DNA of 47,751 nucleotides, from contig JAJPJH010000108.1 in assembly GCA_021324335.1 (NCBI GenBank), forward strand, positions 1 through 47,751. Direction: 5' to 3'. The translations under genes and the position numbers were made by a program. The stretch comes from Gammaproteobacteria bacterium. GTDB taxonomy: Bacteria > Pseudomonadota > Gammaproteobacteria > DSM-16500. Positions within the stretch are counted from its first letter, which is position 1. Every line of letters starts with the position of its first letter. The notes under the pieces were generated by a model, which did no database searches, was not told the origin of the DNA, and saw only the letters and a list, made by a program, of their open reading frames with translations. Positions 14,530 through 22,605 of the stretch are shown here, piece after piece.

Positions 14530-17040
14530 ATGCGGTCTAGTGGTATTTCTATTGATAAATTATTGGAATTAATGGAGGAAGGTAAGGACCAAGAAGCAGA
14601 GAAAGCAGTTTCTAAGCAGCATCTTACCTTGCGAGAACCAGGTAGCAATGAAAGTGTTCTGCATAAAGCAGTACGCAAGGGGTTACCATTGCTTACAAAA
14701 AGACTGTTGCAATTAGGTGCTGATCCTTATCTGGTGAATAAACAAAAAGAAAGTCCTTTGTTGCTTGCATTTAAGGCGAATGATGAAGAGTTGGTGGCTA
14801 TTATTTTAAATAGCCAATCAGTAATAACGGAAGATGTGGGCAGGGTGATTTTGTTTTTAGTATTGCATAATGATTTGAAATCGATGCAGCGTCTACTGGA
14901 AAAAGCAGATAAATCTACTATCGAAGTGGCTTTAAAAAAATGGAAATTTGGGGAAGGGAATACTGCTCTACATTATACGGTCAGCGAAAATCAAATTGAG
15001 ATGACTAAGTTATTGATGGAATATGGGGCGGATCCAGAGGCTAAAAATCATGAGGGTAAATCTGCTATTGATTTAGCTGAATTTAATAAGGATAAAAATC
15101 CTGAGATACTCTCAGTGGTAAGGCGGAAAGTGAATGTTAATAATAATTCTAATAATAACTCACTTCAGAAGAAAAATTTAAAGCAGGTTAAGGAGGGAGT
15201 GATTAAGGATAAGGAATTATATTCATTATATTATGGTATTAAAGTATCCAATAAGCCGGATGATGCTTTGTTGGATAAATTTGTTCATCATGTAATTAAA
15301 AATATTGATAATTTAGATGCTGGAGAAATTGGGTTAATTTTAAATTTGATTGGAAAATTACGAGATATAAGTGGGCCCAAGTATTGGTCGCTATTACGAG
15401 TATTAGCAAAAAGATCGGAAGATATTGCAGAAGAATTCAACTCCCAAGACATTGCTCTTGTCTATAATTTCATTTCAAAATTATCTAATCCAGATGCTGA
15501 ATGCTGGCAGCCAATGTTACGAGCATTAGCAAATAGAGCCAAGGAGATTGCTAAAGAGTTCAATTCTCAAAATATTGCTCTTGTCTATAATTTCATTTCA
15601 AAATTATCTAACCCTGATGCTGAATGCTGGCAGCCAATGTTAGGAGCGTTAGCAAATCGAGCCAAGGAGATGGCTAAAGAGTTCAATTCTCAAAGTATTG
15701 CTCTTGTCTATAATTTCATTTCAAAATTATCTAACCCTGATGCTGAATGCTGGCAGCCAATGTTAGGAGCGTTAGCAAATCGAGCCAAGGAGATTGCTAA
15801 GGAGTTCAATTCTCAACATATTGCTCTTGCCTATAATTTCATTTCAAAATTATCTAATCCTGATGCTGAACGCTGGCAGCCAATGTTACGAGCATTAGCG
15901 GAGCGAGCTATTGAGATTGTATCTACATTTACTTCAGAAGAGCTATATAATATACATATACTTTTATATAAATTAAATGAAAATAATCGCAAAGCCCTGG
16001 AGCCTTTGTTGCTTGCATTAAATAATCAAGCTGCTATAAAAGTTGAAAACTACAATAAAAAATTACAAGAATTTAAGCAGAAAAACCCACAAGCACGTGG
16101 TAGAAATATCAGCCGTTATGAGGGTTTTATTAATATGGCTTTAAATAATAATTTAGATTTCAATAATCTAAATAAATTAGGCAATATTGAAAAATATAAC
16201 GATGGATATTATTTTAAACCCTCAAAAGAAAGTAATGATTGTTTAATTTCCTTGTTAAATGTTTATTATTCAAAAGAAGAAAATATTACGGCTATTAAAT
16301 TAGAGCAGCAGGAAAAATGTGAAAAAGATTTTTTAACTTCCCCTAGTTATGAAGAAAAAGTGTTAGAGCCTGGTTGTGTCTCAGCTATAGCCGCCACTAT
16401 TGACGATAAAAAATATTGCTTTATTGCTGCCTCTTCCTTGATTTCAAATAAAATTTTAAATGCAATAGATAAGGCGGTTGAGGATTTAAATCAACGACAG
16501 AAAGAAGTTGAATATGTTGTGATAAAAAATAATTCAGCAGACGATTTTAGTGATCTTCTTTACTTCTTAACCCAAGATAAGGAGGCTTATAAAAGATGCA
16601 GCGAAAAATCATATGCTAAGCTATTAGCAAAATTATATGCTGAGTATGGCGATAGACTTCGTGTGACAGGTATTTCAAATTGTTTCCTTTACCCCTATCA
16701 AAAAGGGAAATACTATGGGGCGCATGAAAAATCAATCGATCGTTTTGTTGTTGCCCCCAATTATAAAGAAATGATTGAAATTGATAATAATATTATGGTG
16801 AATTTTATACGCTGTTGTAAGCAATGTATGAAGCTGAAACCAGCTGTATTTCATATATTCCAAACAGCCCAGAATCATGGCAGGGAATTAGCTAATCAAA
16901 ACGAAATTAAAAGAGAGCGCTATTTTTCGCCTATTCGGCATTCTTTTTTTTCAGCAACTCCCTCTCTGGCTGAGCGAGAGCAATCGCCTTCAGTTTCTCA
17001 TAAATCTAAGAAATCTTTTAACGCTAAACGAACTTCATGA
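14530..17040 (+). CDS. Ankyrin and 41-residue helical-repeat protein, effector candidate
   Basis: An 836-residue protein without signal peptide. Residues about 35-200 hold ankyrin repeats (ESVLHKAVRKGLPLLTKRLL; NTALHYTVSENQIEMTKLLM). An Asn-rich linker precedes residues 297-460, four tandem 41-residue repeats of the type EFNSQNIALVYNFISKLSNP plus DAECWQPMLRALANRAKE, with degenerate copies on both sides. They resemble the helical OPR/FAST-like repeats and DUF1601 of Coxiella (recollection). The C-terminal 250 residues (about 560-800) form a separate globular domain with CVSAIAATIDDKKYCFIAAS, GAHEKSIDRF and FIRCCKQCMKL. I cannot assign it securely. The last 43 bases overlap the convergent mazF-type gene. 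Confidence 0.85.
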   Translation: MRSSGISIDKLLELMEEGKDQEAEKAVSKQHLTLREPGSNESVLHKAVRKGLPLLTKRLLQLGADPYLVNKQKESPLLLAFKANDEELVAIILNSQSVITEDVGRVILFLVLHNDLKSMQRLLEKADKSTIEVALKKWKFGEGNTALHYTVSENQIEMTKLLMEYGADPEAKNHEGKSAIDLAEFNKDKNPEILSVVRRKVNVNNNSNNNSLQKKNLKQVKEGVIKDKELYSLYYGIKVSNKPDDALLDKFVHHVIKNIDNLDAGEIGLILNLIGKLRDISGPKYWSLLRVLAKRSEDIAEEFNSQDIALVYNFISKLSNPDAECWQPMLRALANRAKEIAKEFNSQNIALVYNFISKLSNPDAECWQPMLGALANRAKEMAKEFNSQSIALVYNFISKLSNPDAECWQPMLGALANRAKEIAKEFNSQHIALAYNFISKLSNPDAERWQPMLRALAERAIEIVSTFTSEELYNIHILLYKLNENNRKALEPLLLALNNQAAIKVENYNKKLQEFKQKNPQARGRNISRYEGFINMALNNNLDFNNLNKLGNIEKYNDGYYFKPSKESNDCLISLLNVYYSKEENITAIKLEQQEKCEKDFLTSPSYEEKVLEPGCVSAIAATIDDKKYCFIAASSLISNKILNAIDKAVEDLNQRQKEVEYVVIKNNSADDFSDLLYFLTQDKEAYKRCSEKSYAKLLAKLYAEYGDRLRVTGISNCFLYPYQKGKYYGAHEKSIDRFVVAPNYKEMIEIDNNIMVNFIRCCKQCMKLKPAVFHIFQTAQNHGRELANQNEIKRERYFSPIRHSFFSATPSLAEREQSPSVSHKSKKSFNAKRTS
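15418..15909 (+). repeat. Four tandem 123-bp coding repeats
   Basis: Units begin at 15418, 15541, 15664 and 15787, each 123 bases (41 codons). Copies 2, 3 and 4 are nearly identical at nucleotide level, including synonymous positions, which points to recent tandem duplication or gene conversion. Copy 1 is more diverged. Confidence 0.9.
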
Positions 17041-17345
17041 ATTAAAAAGTCAGGTAACTTGCCGATTTCATTTTGGAACAAGGTATTATCCCACGCGAGA
17101 ATTTGATCCATGATAATATCGCTGTCCTTATGTAACCCTGCCATTTCTTTTGGAATTCTGACCCTCAATGGGAATGCATCGTTGATGAGATTGGTTGTAA
17201 TAGGTAGTACTACGGTACTTTCTAGCCCATTTAAACTAAATTCATTCGGTTGAATAGCTAAACAAGGACGTTGTTTCCCGGGCTTAGTTCCTACACGAGG
17301 CTCCAGATCGACTGTATAGACATGCCATTGCTTAGGTATCATCAT
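16998..17345 (-). CDS. MazF/PemK-family toxin
   Basis: A 115-residue endoribonuclease-type toxin. The family pattern is clear: IPKQWHVYTVDLEPRVGTKPG, KQRPCLAIQPNEF, VVLPITTNL, FPLRVRIPKEMAGLHKDSDI and IMDQILAWDN. MazF enzymes cut mRNA at short sequence motifs and are held inactive by the partner antitoxin. The start ATG overlaps the antitoxin stop (ATGA, four bases), and the 3' end runs 43 bases into the ankyrin gene on the other strand, so the two transcripts are antisense at their ends. Confidence 0.9.
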   Translation of the reverse strand: MMIPKQWHVYTVDLEPRVGTKPGKQRPCLAIQPNEFSLNGLESTVVLPITTNLINDAFPLRVRIPKEMAGLHKDSDIIMDQILAWDNTLFQNEIGKLPDFLIHEVRLALKDFLDL

Positions 17346-17578
17346 ATTTTCTTGAGTCTAGAGCGTTTTTGGAATTCTTTATTGATGGATTTACTATTTT
17401 CAACCACCGCTTTCGCTGCTTGTTTCCAGCGTTTGATTTTTTTAAGCCGCATGGCTTCTTTTTCAAGTAAATCTAGTCCAGCTCTGACAACATCAATTTG
17501 CTTTTTGATCTGAAAATCTTTCATTAGGTGTTCTATTCTTTCTCGATCTTTGTCTTGGATGGTTAGTAATTTGCTCAT
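17342..17578 (-). CDS. Antitoxin partner of the MazF/PemK-type toxin
   Basis: A 78-residue basic, helical protein directly upstream of the toxin and translationally coupled to it. The N-terminus LLTIQDKDRERIEHLMKDFQ followed by IKKQIDVVRAGLDLLEKEAM resembles ribbon-helix-helix antitoxins. The C-terminus (QAAKAVVENSKSINKEFQ) would be the toxin-binding part. A palindromic AT-rich site upstream (17594-17611) is the probable autoregulatory operator. Confidence 0.8.
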   Translation of the reverse strand: MSKLLTIQDKDRERIEHLMKDFQIKKQIDVVRAGLDLLEKEAMRLKKIKRWKQAAKAVVENSKSINKEFQKRSRLKKI

Positions 17579-17593
17579 AGCGAACCTTAATTA

Positions 17594-17611
17594 ATATACT
17601 TTATAGTATAT
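17594..17611. promoter_or_regulatory. Palindromic operator of the toxin-antitoxin pair
   Basis: ATATACT and AGTATAT are perfect inverted arms separated by TTAT, 16 bases before the antitoxin start. This is where antitoxin or the complex would bind to repress the operon (inference from the usual TA design). Confidence 0.6.
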
Positions 17612-17666
17612 CATAAAATATATTAATTTGCCACTTTTGTGGAGTGGTAGAGCTAGGTTTTTATTC

Positions 17667-17733
17667 CTGTCATTCCGAGCGTAGCGAGAAATTTCCAAAT
17701 AAGATGGAGCCTTCGCTACGTTCAGTATGACAG
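17667..17733. repeat. Palindromic intergenic repeat
   Basis: CTGTCATTCCGAGCGTAGCG and its downstream counterpart (17713-17733) can pair over 21 bases with three mismatches. The sequence belongs to a type of short dispersed palindrome (GTCATTCCGAGCGTAGCGAG) that I remember from many bacterial genomes. The remainder of the 344-base gap 17579-17922 shows only AT-rich sequence and no gene. Confidence 0.65.
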
Positions 17734-17922
17734 TTACGCTAAGGATTACAAAATTAACTTGAGGATACTAAGGAAATTAATCATATTTTTATTATGACTC
17801 TTTCTTAATAACATACAGATTAGTGCACGTCAAGAAAAAAATAATTTTTCCATTGATTTTGCTTAAAATAGCTTGTATTTTGCTTGCCCTTATTGCTTAC
17901 CATCACACAATATGAGGCTCAT

Positions 17923-18450
17923 ATGACATCTATCTACGTAAACGGGTTTGATATGTACTACGAAGTACATGGAAAAGGTGTGCCTTTATTAGTATTGCAT
18001 GGGTTTACAGGTTCGGGTGCAGGCTTGGAATCGTTATTTAAACCTTTAACTGCAACGCATCAACTCATCATTCCCGATTTGCGAGGACATGGCAGATCAA
18101 CGAATCCTTCTCAACAATTTACTTTTCAGCAATCGGCAGCGGAATGGGAAATGATGCGTAACACTCACCAGCAAGGAGATGAACAGATCCGTATGTTGTG
18201 GGAGCAGGCAAGAACCCTGAGTGAAAGTGATAATGATATGAATTTTACACCTGAAAGCTTAGCAAAAATCAAAACAAAAACACTACTCATACAAGGCGAC
18301 AGAGACCCGCTTTATCCCTTAGATTTAACGATTGAAATGTACAAAAGTATTCCAAATAGTTATCTTTGGATTATTCCTAACGGTGGTCATGTACCTATTC
18401 AAGAAAATGTCGAAATATTTATTCAAATGCTCACTAAATTTTTATCATAA
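17923..18450 (+). pseudogene. Alpha/beta hydrolase with deleted nucleophile region
   Basis: A 175-residue frame, start chosen at the ATG following TATGAGG. The N-terminal half is a normal alpha/beta hydrolase (VPLLVLHGFTGSG oxyanion loop, LIIPDLRGHGRS), and so is the C-terminal half (TLLIQGDRDPLYPLD with the acid, PNGGHVPIQE with the His). Between FTFQQSA and AEWEMMRN the usual strand-5/nucleophile elbow (GxSxG) is absent, roughly 80 residues short of family length. The deletion is in frame. Without a serine nucleophile it is probably inactive, so I list it as a pseudogene, though a folded product cannot be excluded. Confidence 0.7.
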
Positions 18451-18454
18451 AGAT

Positions 18455-18529
18455 ATGAACATGAAACCAGTTATTGATCATAAGCAACGATGTAAATGGG
18501 TAAATAATGATTCACTTTATATAAAATGA
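18455..18529 (+). pseudogene. Stub of DNA-3-methyladenine glycosylase I (tag)
   Basis: A 24-codon frame whose end, HKQRCKWVNNDSLYIK, matches the N-terminus of Tag (E. coli: ERCGWVSQDPLYIAYHD...). Translation stops right where YHDxEWG would follow, and none of the rest of tag is found downstream, so this is a truncated relic. It begins four bases after the hydrolase stop, so the two were probably an operon. Confidence 0.6.
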
Positions 18530-18562
18530 CAAAGACAAATAGTAATTTTCTATTTGTCTTTG
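18530..18562 (-). terminator. Terminator hairpin
   Basis: Perfect 13-bp stem (18530-18542 with 18550-18562) and a seven-base loop. T-rich sequence follows on the minus strand, so it most likely ends the DUF1328 gene. Confidence 0.75.
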
Positions 18563-18583
18563 GATTGCAAATGATAATCAGAA

Positions 18584-18751
18584 TTACCGGGTGCGTCTAA
18601 CTAAATGAAGTACTAATGATAAGACAAACAGAACAAGGAAAATGATAAATAAAATTTTAGCCATTTCCACAGAAATAATTGCTATTCCCGGAAACCCTAA
18701 TACTCCCGCAATGATGGCAATGATAAGAAACACAACAGCCCATTGCAACAT
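18584..18751 (-). CDS. DUF1328 (YtjA-type) small membrane protein
   Basis: A 55-residue protein below common length cut-offs. The start has AAGGAG ten bases before the ATG. The sequence [40 protein letters not shown] and [15 protein letters not shown] shows two transmembrane helices and matches the DUF1328 family (consensus MLRWALIFFIIALIAALFGF...AKILFFIFLVLF). Function unknown. Often linked to general stress regulons (established trend). Confidence 0.88.
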   Translation of the reverse strand: MLQWAVVFLIIAIIAGVLGFPGIAIISVEMAKILFIIFLVLFVLSLVLHLVRRTR

Positions 18752-18920
18752 AGTCTTTTCTCCTTTTATATCTCATCTTTTATTATATGGCAGAAACCTG
18801 ATATAGTAAAAGCTCACAGCATTAATATGTCCAATTATTTAGCTATTAAATATATTTTGTTTAAGAATTTAACTTATAGAGGCCTGAGCCATACTGCATA
18901 ATTTTGGGGAGAAAAATAAG

Positions 18921-20237
18921 ATGAGTAATAAATGGGAAAAAGCCGTTTTATTTTTATTGCTATCAATAGGTGCTGCTCATATTAGCCAAGCTGCTCAACA
19001 AACTACATGGGTAATGAATGCATTAAAATTACAACGGGAAATCGATGTTCATGCTCCTTTTAATGAGACCACGTTTCTTGCAACGCATAATTCCTTCAAC
19101 TCCGCGAGCTATTCTACTCCAAGACGCAGCTATGTCGATCCCAATCAACAACTTTCTGTTTATGAGCAATTAAATGCAGGTGTACGCAGTATTGAATATG
19201 ATGCACACTGGACAAAAAGTCATGACGAGCACTCAAAAGACATCATGTTATGCCATGGTACGGATAAAAATTTAGGTTGCAGTCCATTTGATAGAAATAT
19301 AACTGAAGGATTACAAGAACTGCGTGATTGGTTAAAAGCAAATCCTGAGGAAATTGTATTATTGTACATTGAGCGGCACCTCGATGGTCATGAGCCTCAA
19401 TTAGCTTCAGAATTAGAGACATATCTAGGAGATTTTATTTTTAAGCCAAGTGTCTTGAGAAAAGAAAATGATAATTTAAAAGGATGTATGGCTATTCCCA
19501 GTTCGCTTACTAAAGCTGATATTCTACGAGCTGGGAAACAATTATTGATTGTTACCAAAGGATGCGCTTCTGATTTCAAAGATCAAGACAAATTTTCTCA
19601 ACAGTGGAATGATTATGTTTTTGCAGGCATAGGTGAAATCTCTTCTGACCCTTATTCATTTATTGATGCGAATATCACAGATTTTCCTGGTTATCCCGAT
19701 TGTGGAAAATCTAATATTTTTAATTCTGATTCTACTCACACGAGTCTGTGGCGTATTTACGAAGATAGAACGAAATTATCCAATGCGGTGCACTCAGAGA
19801 AAAAATTAGAAGATAATGATATGCAAGAATTAATGCGATGTAATATCAATTGGCCAAGCATGGATATGCTGAGTGTGGATGATTCCCGTTTAGCTGCTGC
19901 AATTTGGAGTTGGGCAGAATCTTATCCTCAGGAAGGGAAGGGACAATGTGTTATTTATAAAAATAATGAGGGAATGCAAAATCTTCCTTGTGACCAGCTG
20001 GCTGCCGGATATGTATGCCGAGAAGAAGGTTCTCGTGTGATGAAAGTTATTTCTGCTTCAGGCACATGGCATGAGGGAGAAAATTATTGTCAAGCAATTG
20101 GAAAGAATTGGCATTTTACCGTACCCGTCAATGGTTATCAGATGAGTGTGATAAAAGATGCAATGACTAGCATGGCTTTATCGAGTGCATGGTTGAATTA
20201 CACCGAAAGTGAAGAAGGATATTGGGTGGCAGGCTAA
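18921..20237 (+). CDS. Secreted PI-PLC-like protein with C-type-lectin-like tail
   Basis: A 438-residue protein with a signal peptide (KAVLFLLLSIGAAHISQAAQ). Residues about 45-200 form a phosphatidylinositol-phospholipase-C X-type barrel: FLATHNSFNSASY (first catalytic His), GVRSIEYDAHW (Glu/Asp metal ligands), IMLCHGTD (second His) and EEIVLLYIERH. Residues about 335-438 contain CVIYKNNEG, YVCREEGSRV, GTWHEGENYCQAIGKNWHFT and SAWLNYTESEEGYWVAG, the WxxGxxYC and W...W pattern of a C-type-lectin-like fold. Several cysteines fit disulfides in the periplasm or outside. GGGGAGAAA precedes the start. A lectin-tethered lipase would fit attack on host membranes (inference). Confidence 0.8.
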   Translation: MSNKWEKAVLFLLLSIGAAHISQAAQQTTWVMNALKLQREIDVHAPFNETTFLATHNSFNSASYSTPRRSYVDPNQQLSVYEQLNAGVRSIEYDAHWTKSHDEHSKDIMLCHGTDKNLGCSPFDRNITEGLQELRDWLKANPEEIVLLYIERHLDGHEPQLASELETYLGDFIFKPSVLRKENDNLKGCMAIPSSLTKADILRAGKQLLIVTKGCASDFKDQDKFSQQWNDYVFAGIGEISSDPYSFIDANITDFPGYPDCGKSNIFNSDSTHTSLWRIYEDRTKLSNAVHSEKKLEDNDMQELMRCNINWPSMDMLSVDDSRLAAAIWSWAESYPQEGKGQCVIYKNNEGMQNLPCDQLAAGYVCREEGSRVMKVISASGTWHEGENYCQAIGKNWHFTVPVNGYQMSVIKDAMTSMALSSAWLNYTESEEGYWVAG

Positions 20238-20346
20238 AAAATCAAATACTTACTGGTAGAATTAAGCACAATTTTTTCATTCGCGATATACTATAGTTAG
20301 TTTCTTATGACTTTTTAAGTAATATGTAAGTGATAGGAGATTAACA

Positions 20347-20664
20347 ATGAAAAAGATAAAAATAATTTCAATTTTAATTTTATCATTCGGATTAGCTATT
20401 GCCTCTCCTATAATGGCAGAGCCCGTTTTAACTTTGATGAGTGATAGCGTTAACTCAGGCATTATTAATACGAAAATAATGACAGATCATACTCTTTCCA
20501 ACATCAAGATAGACGCAACTGTTGTAAATGGTATTGCGATTTTTAAAGGTACTGTTTATTCCAAAGAACAATTAGAAGAACTCCTTCACATTGCTCATTC
20601 CGTATCCGGCATCAGAGGAGTGGATATTTCAAAAGTGAAAGTACTGGGCATTAGAGCAGGATAG
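20347..20664 (+). CDS. BON-domain periplasmic protein
   Basis: A 105-residue protein with a signal peptide (MKKIKIISILILSFGLAIAS followed by PIMAEP) and one BON domain: NTKIMTDHTLSNIKIDATVV, NGIAIFKGTVYSKEQLEELL and VSGIRGVDISKVKVL. BON proteins such as OsmY bind membranes and respond to osmotic or envelope stress. AGGAGA lies before the ATG. The 3' end overlaps the convergent Fnr/Crp-type gene by 14 bases. Confidence 0.88.
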   Translation: MKKIKIISILILSFGLAIASPIMAEPVLTLMSDSVNSGIINTKIMTDHTLSNIKIDATVVNGIAIFKGTVYSKEQLEELLHIAHSVSGIRGVDISKVKVLGIRAG

Positions 20665-21349
20665 GCGTTGCCAGCAGACCATCTGCAATCTGCTTTAATT
20701 TTTCCGGCTGTTTTAAATAAACTTTTTTGTGGTTAATCGCAATAATTTTGTTTTTTTGAAAACGAGAAAAAACACGACTAATTGTTTCTGCAGTTAGCCT
20801 TAAATAATTACCTATATCTTGTCTCGACATAGGTAGAATAAATTCGCGCTTTATTTCTGAAGGATGCAATCTTACTGATAAATCGATAAGAAACGCAGCA
20901 AGCCGTTGTGCTGCGGTACTCGAAACTAAATAAGAGCCTATATTTAACTGCCGGCTAATTAAATATAAGATACGTTTTTGTAATTCAGGATTAGAATGCA
21001 GTAACTCGAGAAAATTTTCATAAGGCACTTCGCAAACGACCGTTTCGGTTAATGCAGCGGCTGAAAAAAGATAATGGCCAGTATAGATTGCTTCATATCC
21101 CAATATCTCCCCAGCAAAATAAAACCCGCGAATCAGCTCTTTCCCGTCTACTTCAGCTTGATAGGTTTTCAATACGCCATGTTGAATCACATAGAGACTT
21201 TGGAATTTATGTTTGGGAAGACATAACACTTCTTTTCGTTCTAAGGTGCGATATTGTTTGATGGCTAAATTTTCTTGCTCCTCGGTGGTGCCAAAAGGAG
21301 TAAACATGCAACTAGTACAAGATGAATAATGTGAAAGTGAGCTGCGCAT
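20651..21349 (-). CDS. Fnr/Crp-family regulator with reduced cysteine set
   Basis: About 232 residues from the ATG at 21349 (a TTG four codons upstream is possible). Order: N-terminal SSCTSCMFTPFG, cyclic-nucleotide-like sensor (VIQHGVLKTYQAEVDGKELI), then the helix-turn-helix MSRQDIGNYLRLTAETISRV followed by FSRFQKNKII, with the E-SR recognition residues of FNR. FNR uses three N-terminal cysteines plus one in VCEIP for its 4Fe-4S cluster. Here I see CxxC and VVCEVP but not the third N-terminal cysteine, and one extra (EVLCLP). Oxygen sensing may be altered. It lies upstream of and divergent from the cyo operon, whose promoter region holds an FNR-type site, so it is the probable regulator. 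Confidence 0.85.
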   Translation of the reverse strand: MRSSLSHYSSCTSCMFTPFGTTEEQENLAIKQYRTLERKEVLCLPKHKFQSLYVIQHGVLKTYQAEVDGKELIRGFYFAGEILGYEAIYTGHYLFSAAALTETVVCEVPYENFLELLHSNPELQKRILYLISRQLNIGSYLVSSTAAQRLAAFLIDLSVRLHPSEIKREFILPMSRQDIGNYLRLTAETISRVFSRFQKNKIIAINHKKVYLKQPEKLKQIADGLLATPILL

Positions 21350-21462
21350 AAAGAAAACCAATATATTATTATTTACAGGGAATTATCATATTTTTAATGC
21401 ATTATATTTTACCTTACTCATCTAATTTGTCAAACGAATCATCAAGCTTTTTAAAAAAATCC

Positions 21463-21476
21463 ATGATCTAGATCAA
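21463..21476. promoter_or_regulatory. FNR-type binding site before cyoABCD
   Basis: ATGATCTAGATCAA differs by one base from the FNR consensus TTGAT-N4-ATCAA and lies in the gap between the divergent Fnr/Crp-type gene and cyoA. The rest of the 360-base gap contains a short hairpin (21581-21599, TTGGAC/GTCCAA) and AT-rich sequence. I see no gene in it. Confidence 0.65.
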
Positions 21477-21709
21477 TGTTTTCTGTACAAAAAATGGGGT
21501 ATTGTTTCCCCCAGACAAATAAGACTCAACCAATGGGCCGCTAAGATGCCCTTAATTTATTGAAAGTTAAGAAAAAATAGTTGGACCATAAGAGTCCAAT
21601 TGACATGTGAATTAGCTCAAATCAAGGATAGCAGGAGAAGCGGGGCACAATGCTTATACCTTTATATCCTGTGATGAGCCATTTTTTCAATCGAGGGTTT
21701 AGCATTGTG

Positions 21710-22603
21710 ATGAAAATTCGACAAGTTCTTTCGACAGTAACCTGTTTAGGATTCGCATTATTATTAACGGGTTGTAAGTTGACGATGTTGGAACCTAAAG
21801 GCATCATCGCAACAGATGAAAAACATATCCTCATTACATCCGCCTTATTGATGTTAATCGTGGTTATCCCTGTCATCATTTTGACTTTTGCTTTTGCTTG
21901 GCGTTATCGAGAAAGCAATACGAAGGCGACGTATTCACCTGAGTGGTCACATAGTACCTTATTAGAAGTGATCTGCTGGTCTGTTCCTTGCCTTATCATT
22001 GTCATTTTGAGTGTAATTACTTGGCAAAGTTCTCATCGATTAGATCCTTATAAACCACTAGCAGAAGATAGTAAAACACTCACCATACAAGCTATTTCAC
22101 TAGAATGGAAATGGCTATTCATTTATCCCGATCAAAATATTGCAACGGTTAATTACGTCCAATTTCCCGTCGGCGTTCCGGTGCGATTTTTAATTTCAGC
22201 AGAAGGCCCGATGAATTCATTCCAAATCCCACAATTAGCCGGACAAATTTATGCTATGGCAGGCATGCAAACCAAATTACATTTGATTGCTGATGCGGTG
22301 GGGGATTATCAAGGCATCTCTGCTAATTTCACTGGCGATGGATTTTCTGATATGAAATTTATTGCACGCGTCAGTTCACAAGAAGAATTTAATCAATGGG
22401 TGAAAACAGTCAAACAATCATCCAAGCAATTAACAGCGATGGCTTATAATAAGTTAATTGAACCTAGTCAAAATAATGCTGTTGAATATTACGCTTCAGC
22501 TGATAAAGACATATTCAATACAGTCGTCATGAAATCCATGATGCCTATGTCAATGCCAATGCAAGAGATGGCAGACGCTTCCAATAGCAAGAAAGGTAAA
22601 TAG
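21710..22603 (+). CDS. cyoA: Cytochrome o ubiquinol oxidase subunit II
   Basis: About 297 residues. The start at 21710 gives a standard lipoprotein signal ([20 protein letters not shown] then GC), aligning with E. coli CyoA (LLSGC). An ATG at 21650 would add 20 residues ahead of it. Two transmembrane helices ([40 protein letters not shown]) are followed by a periplasmic cupredoxin domain ([40 protein letters not shown]) that lacks the CuA cysteines, as expected for a quinol oxidase. First gene of the operon, two bases before cyoB. Confidence 0.95.
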   Translation: MKIRQVLSTVTCLGFALLLTGCKLTMLEPKGIIATDEKHILITSALLMLIVVIPVIILTFAFAWRYRESNTKATYSPEWSHSTLLEVICWSVPCLIIVILSVITWQSSHRLDPYKPLAEDSKTLTIQAISLEWKWLFIYPDQNIATVNYVQFPVGVPVRFLISAEGPMNSFQIPQLAGQIYAMAGMQTKLHLIADAVGDYQGISANFTGDGFSDMKFIARVSSQEEFNQWVKTVKQSSKQLTAMAYNKLIEPSQNNAVEYYASADKDIFNTVVMKSMMPMSMPMQEMADASNSKKGK

Positions 22604-22605
22604 AT

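Noticed and set aside
15418..15909. CRISPR-like array
   Set aside because: The 123-bp repeats are contiguous, in frame and coding. There are no spacers.
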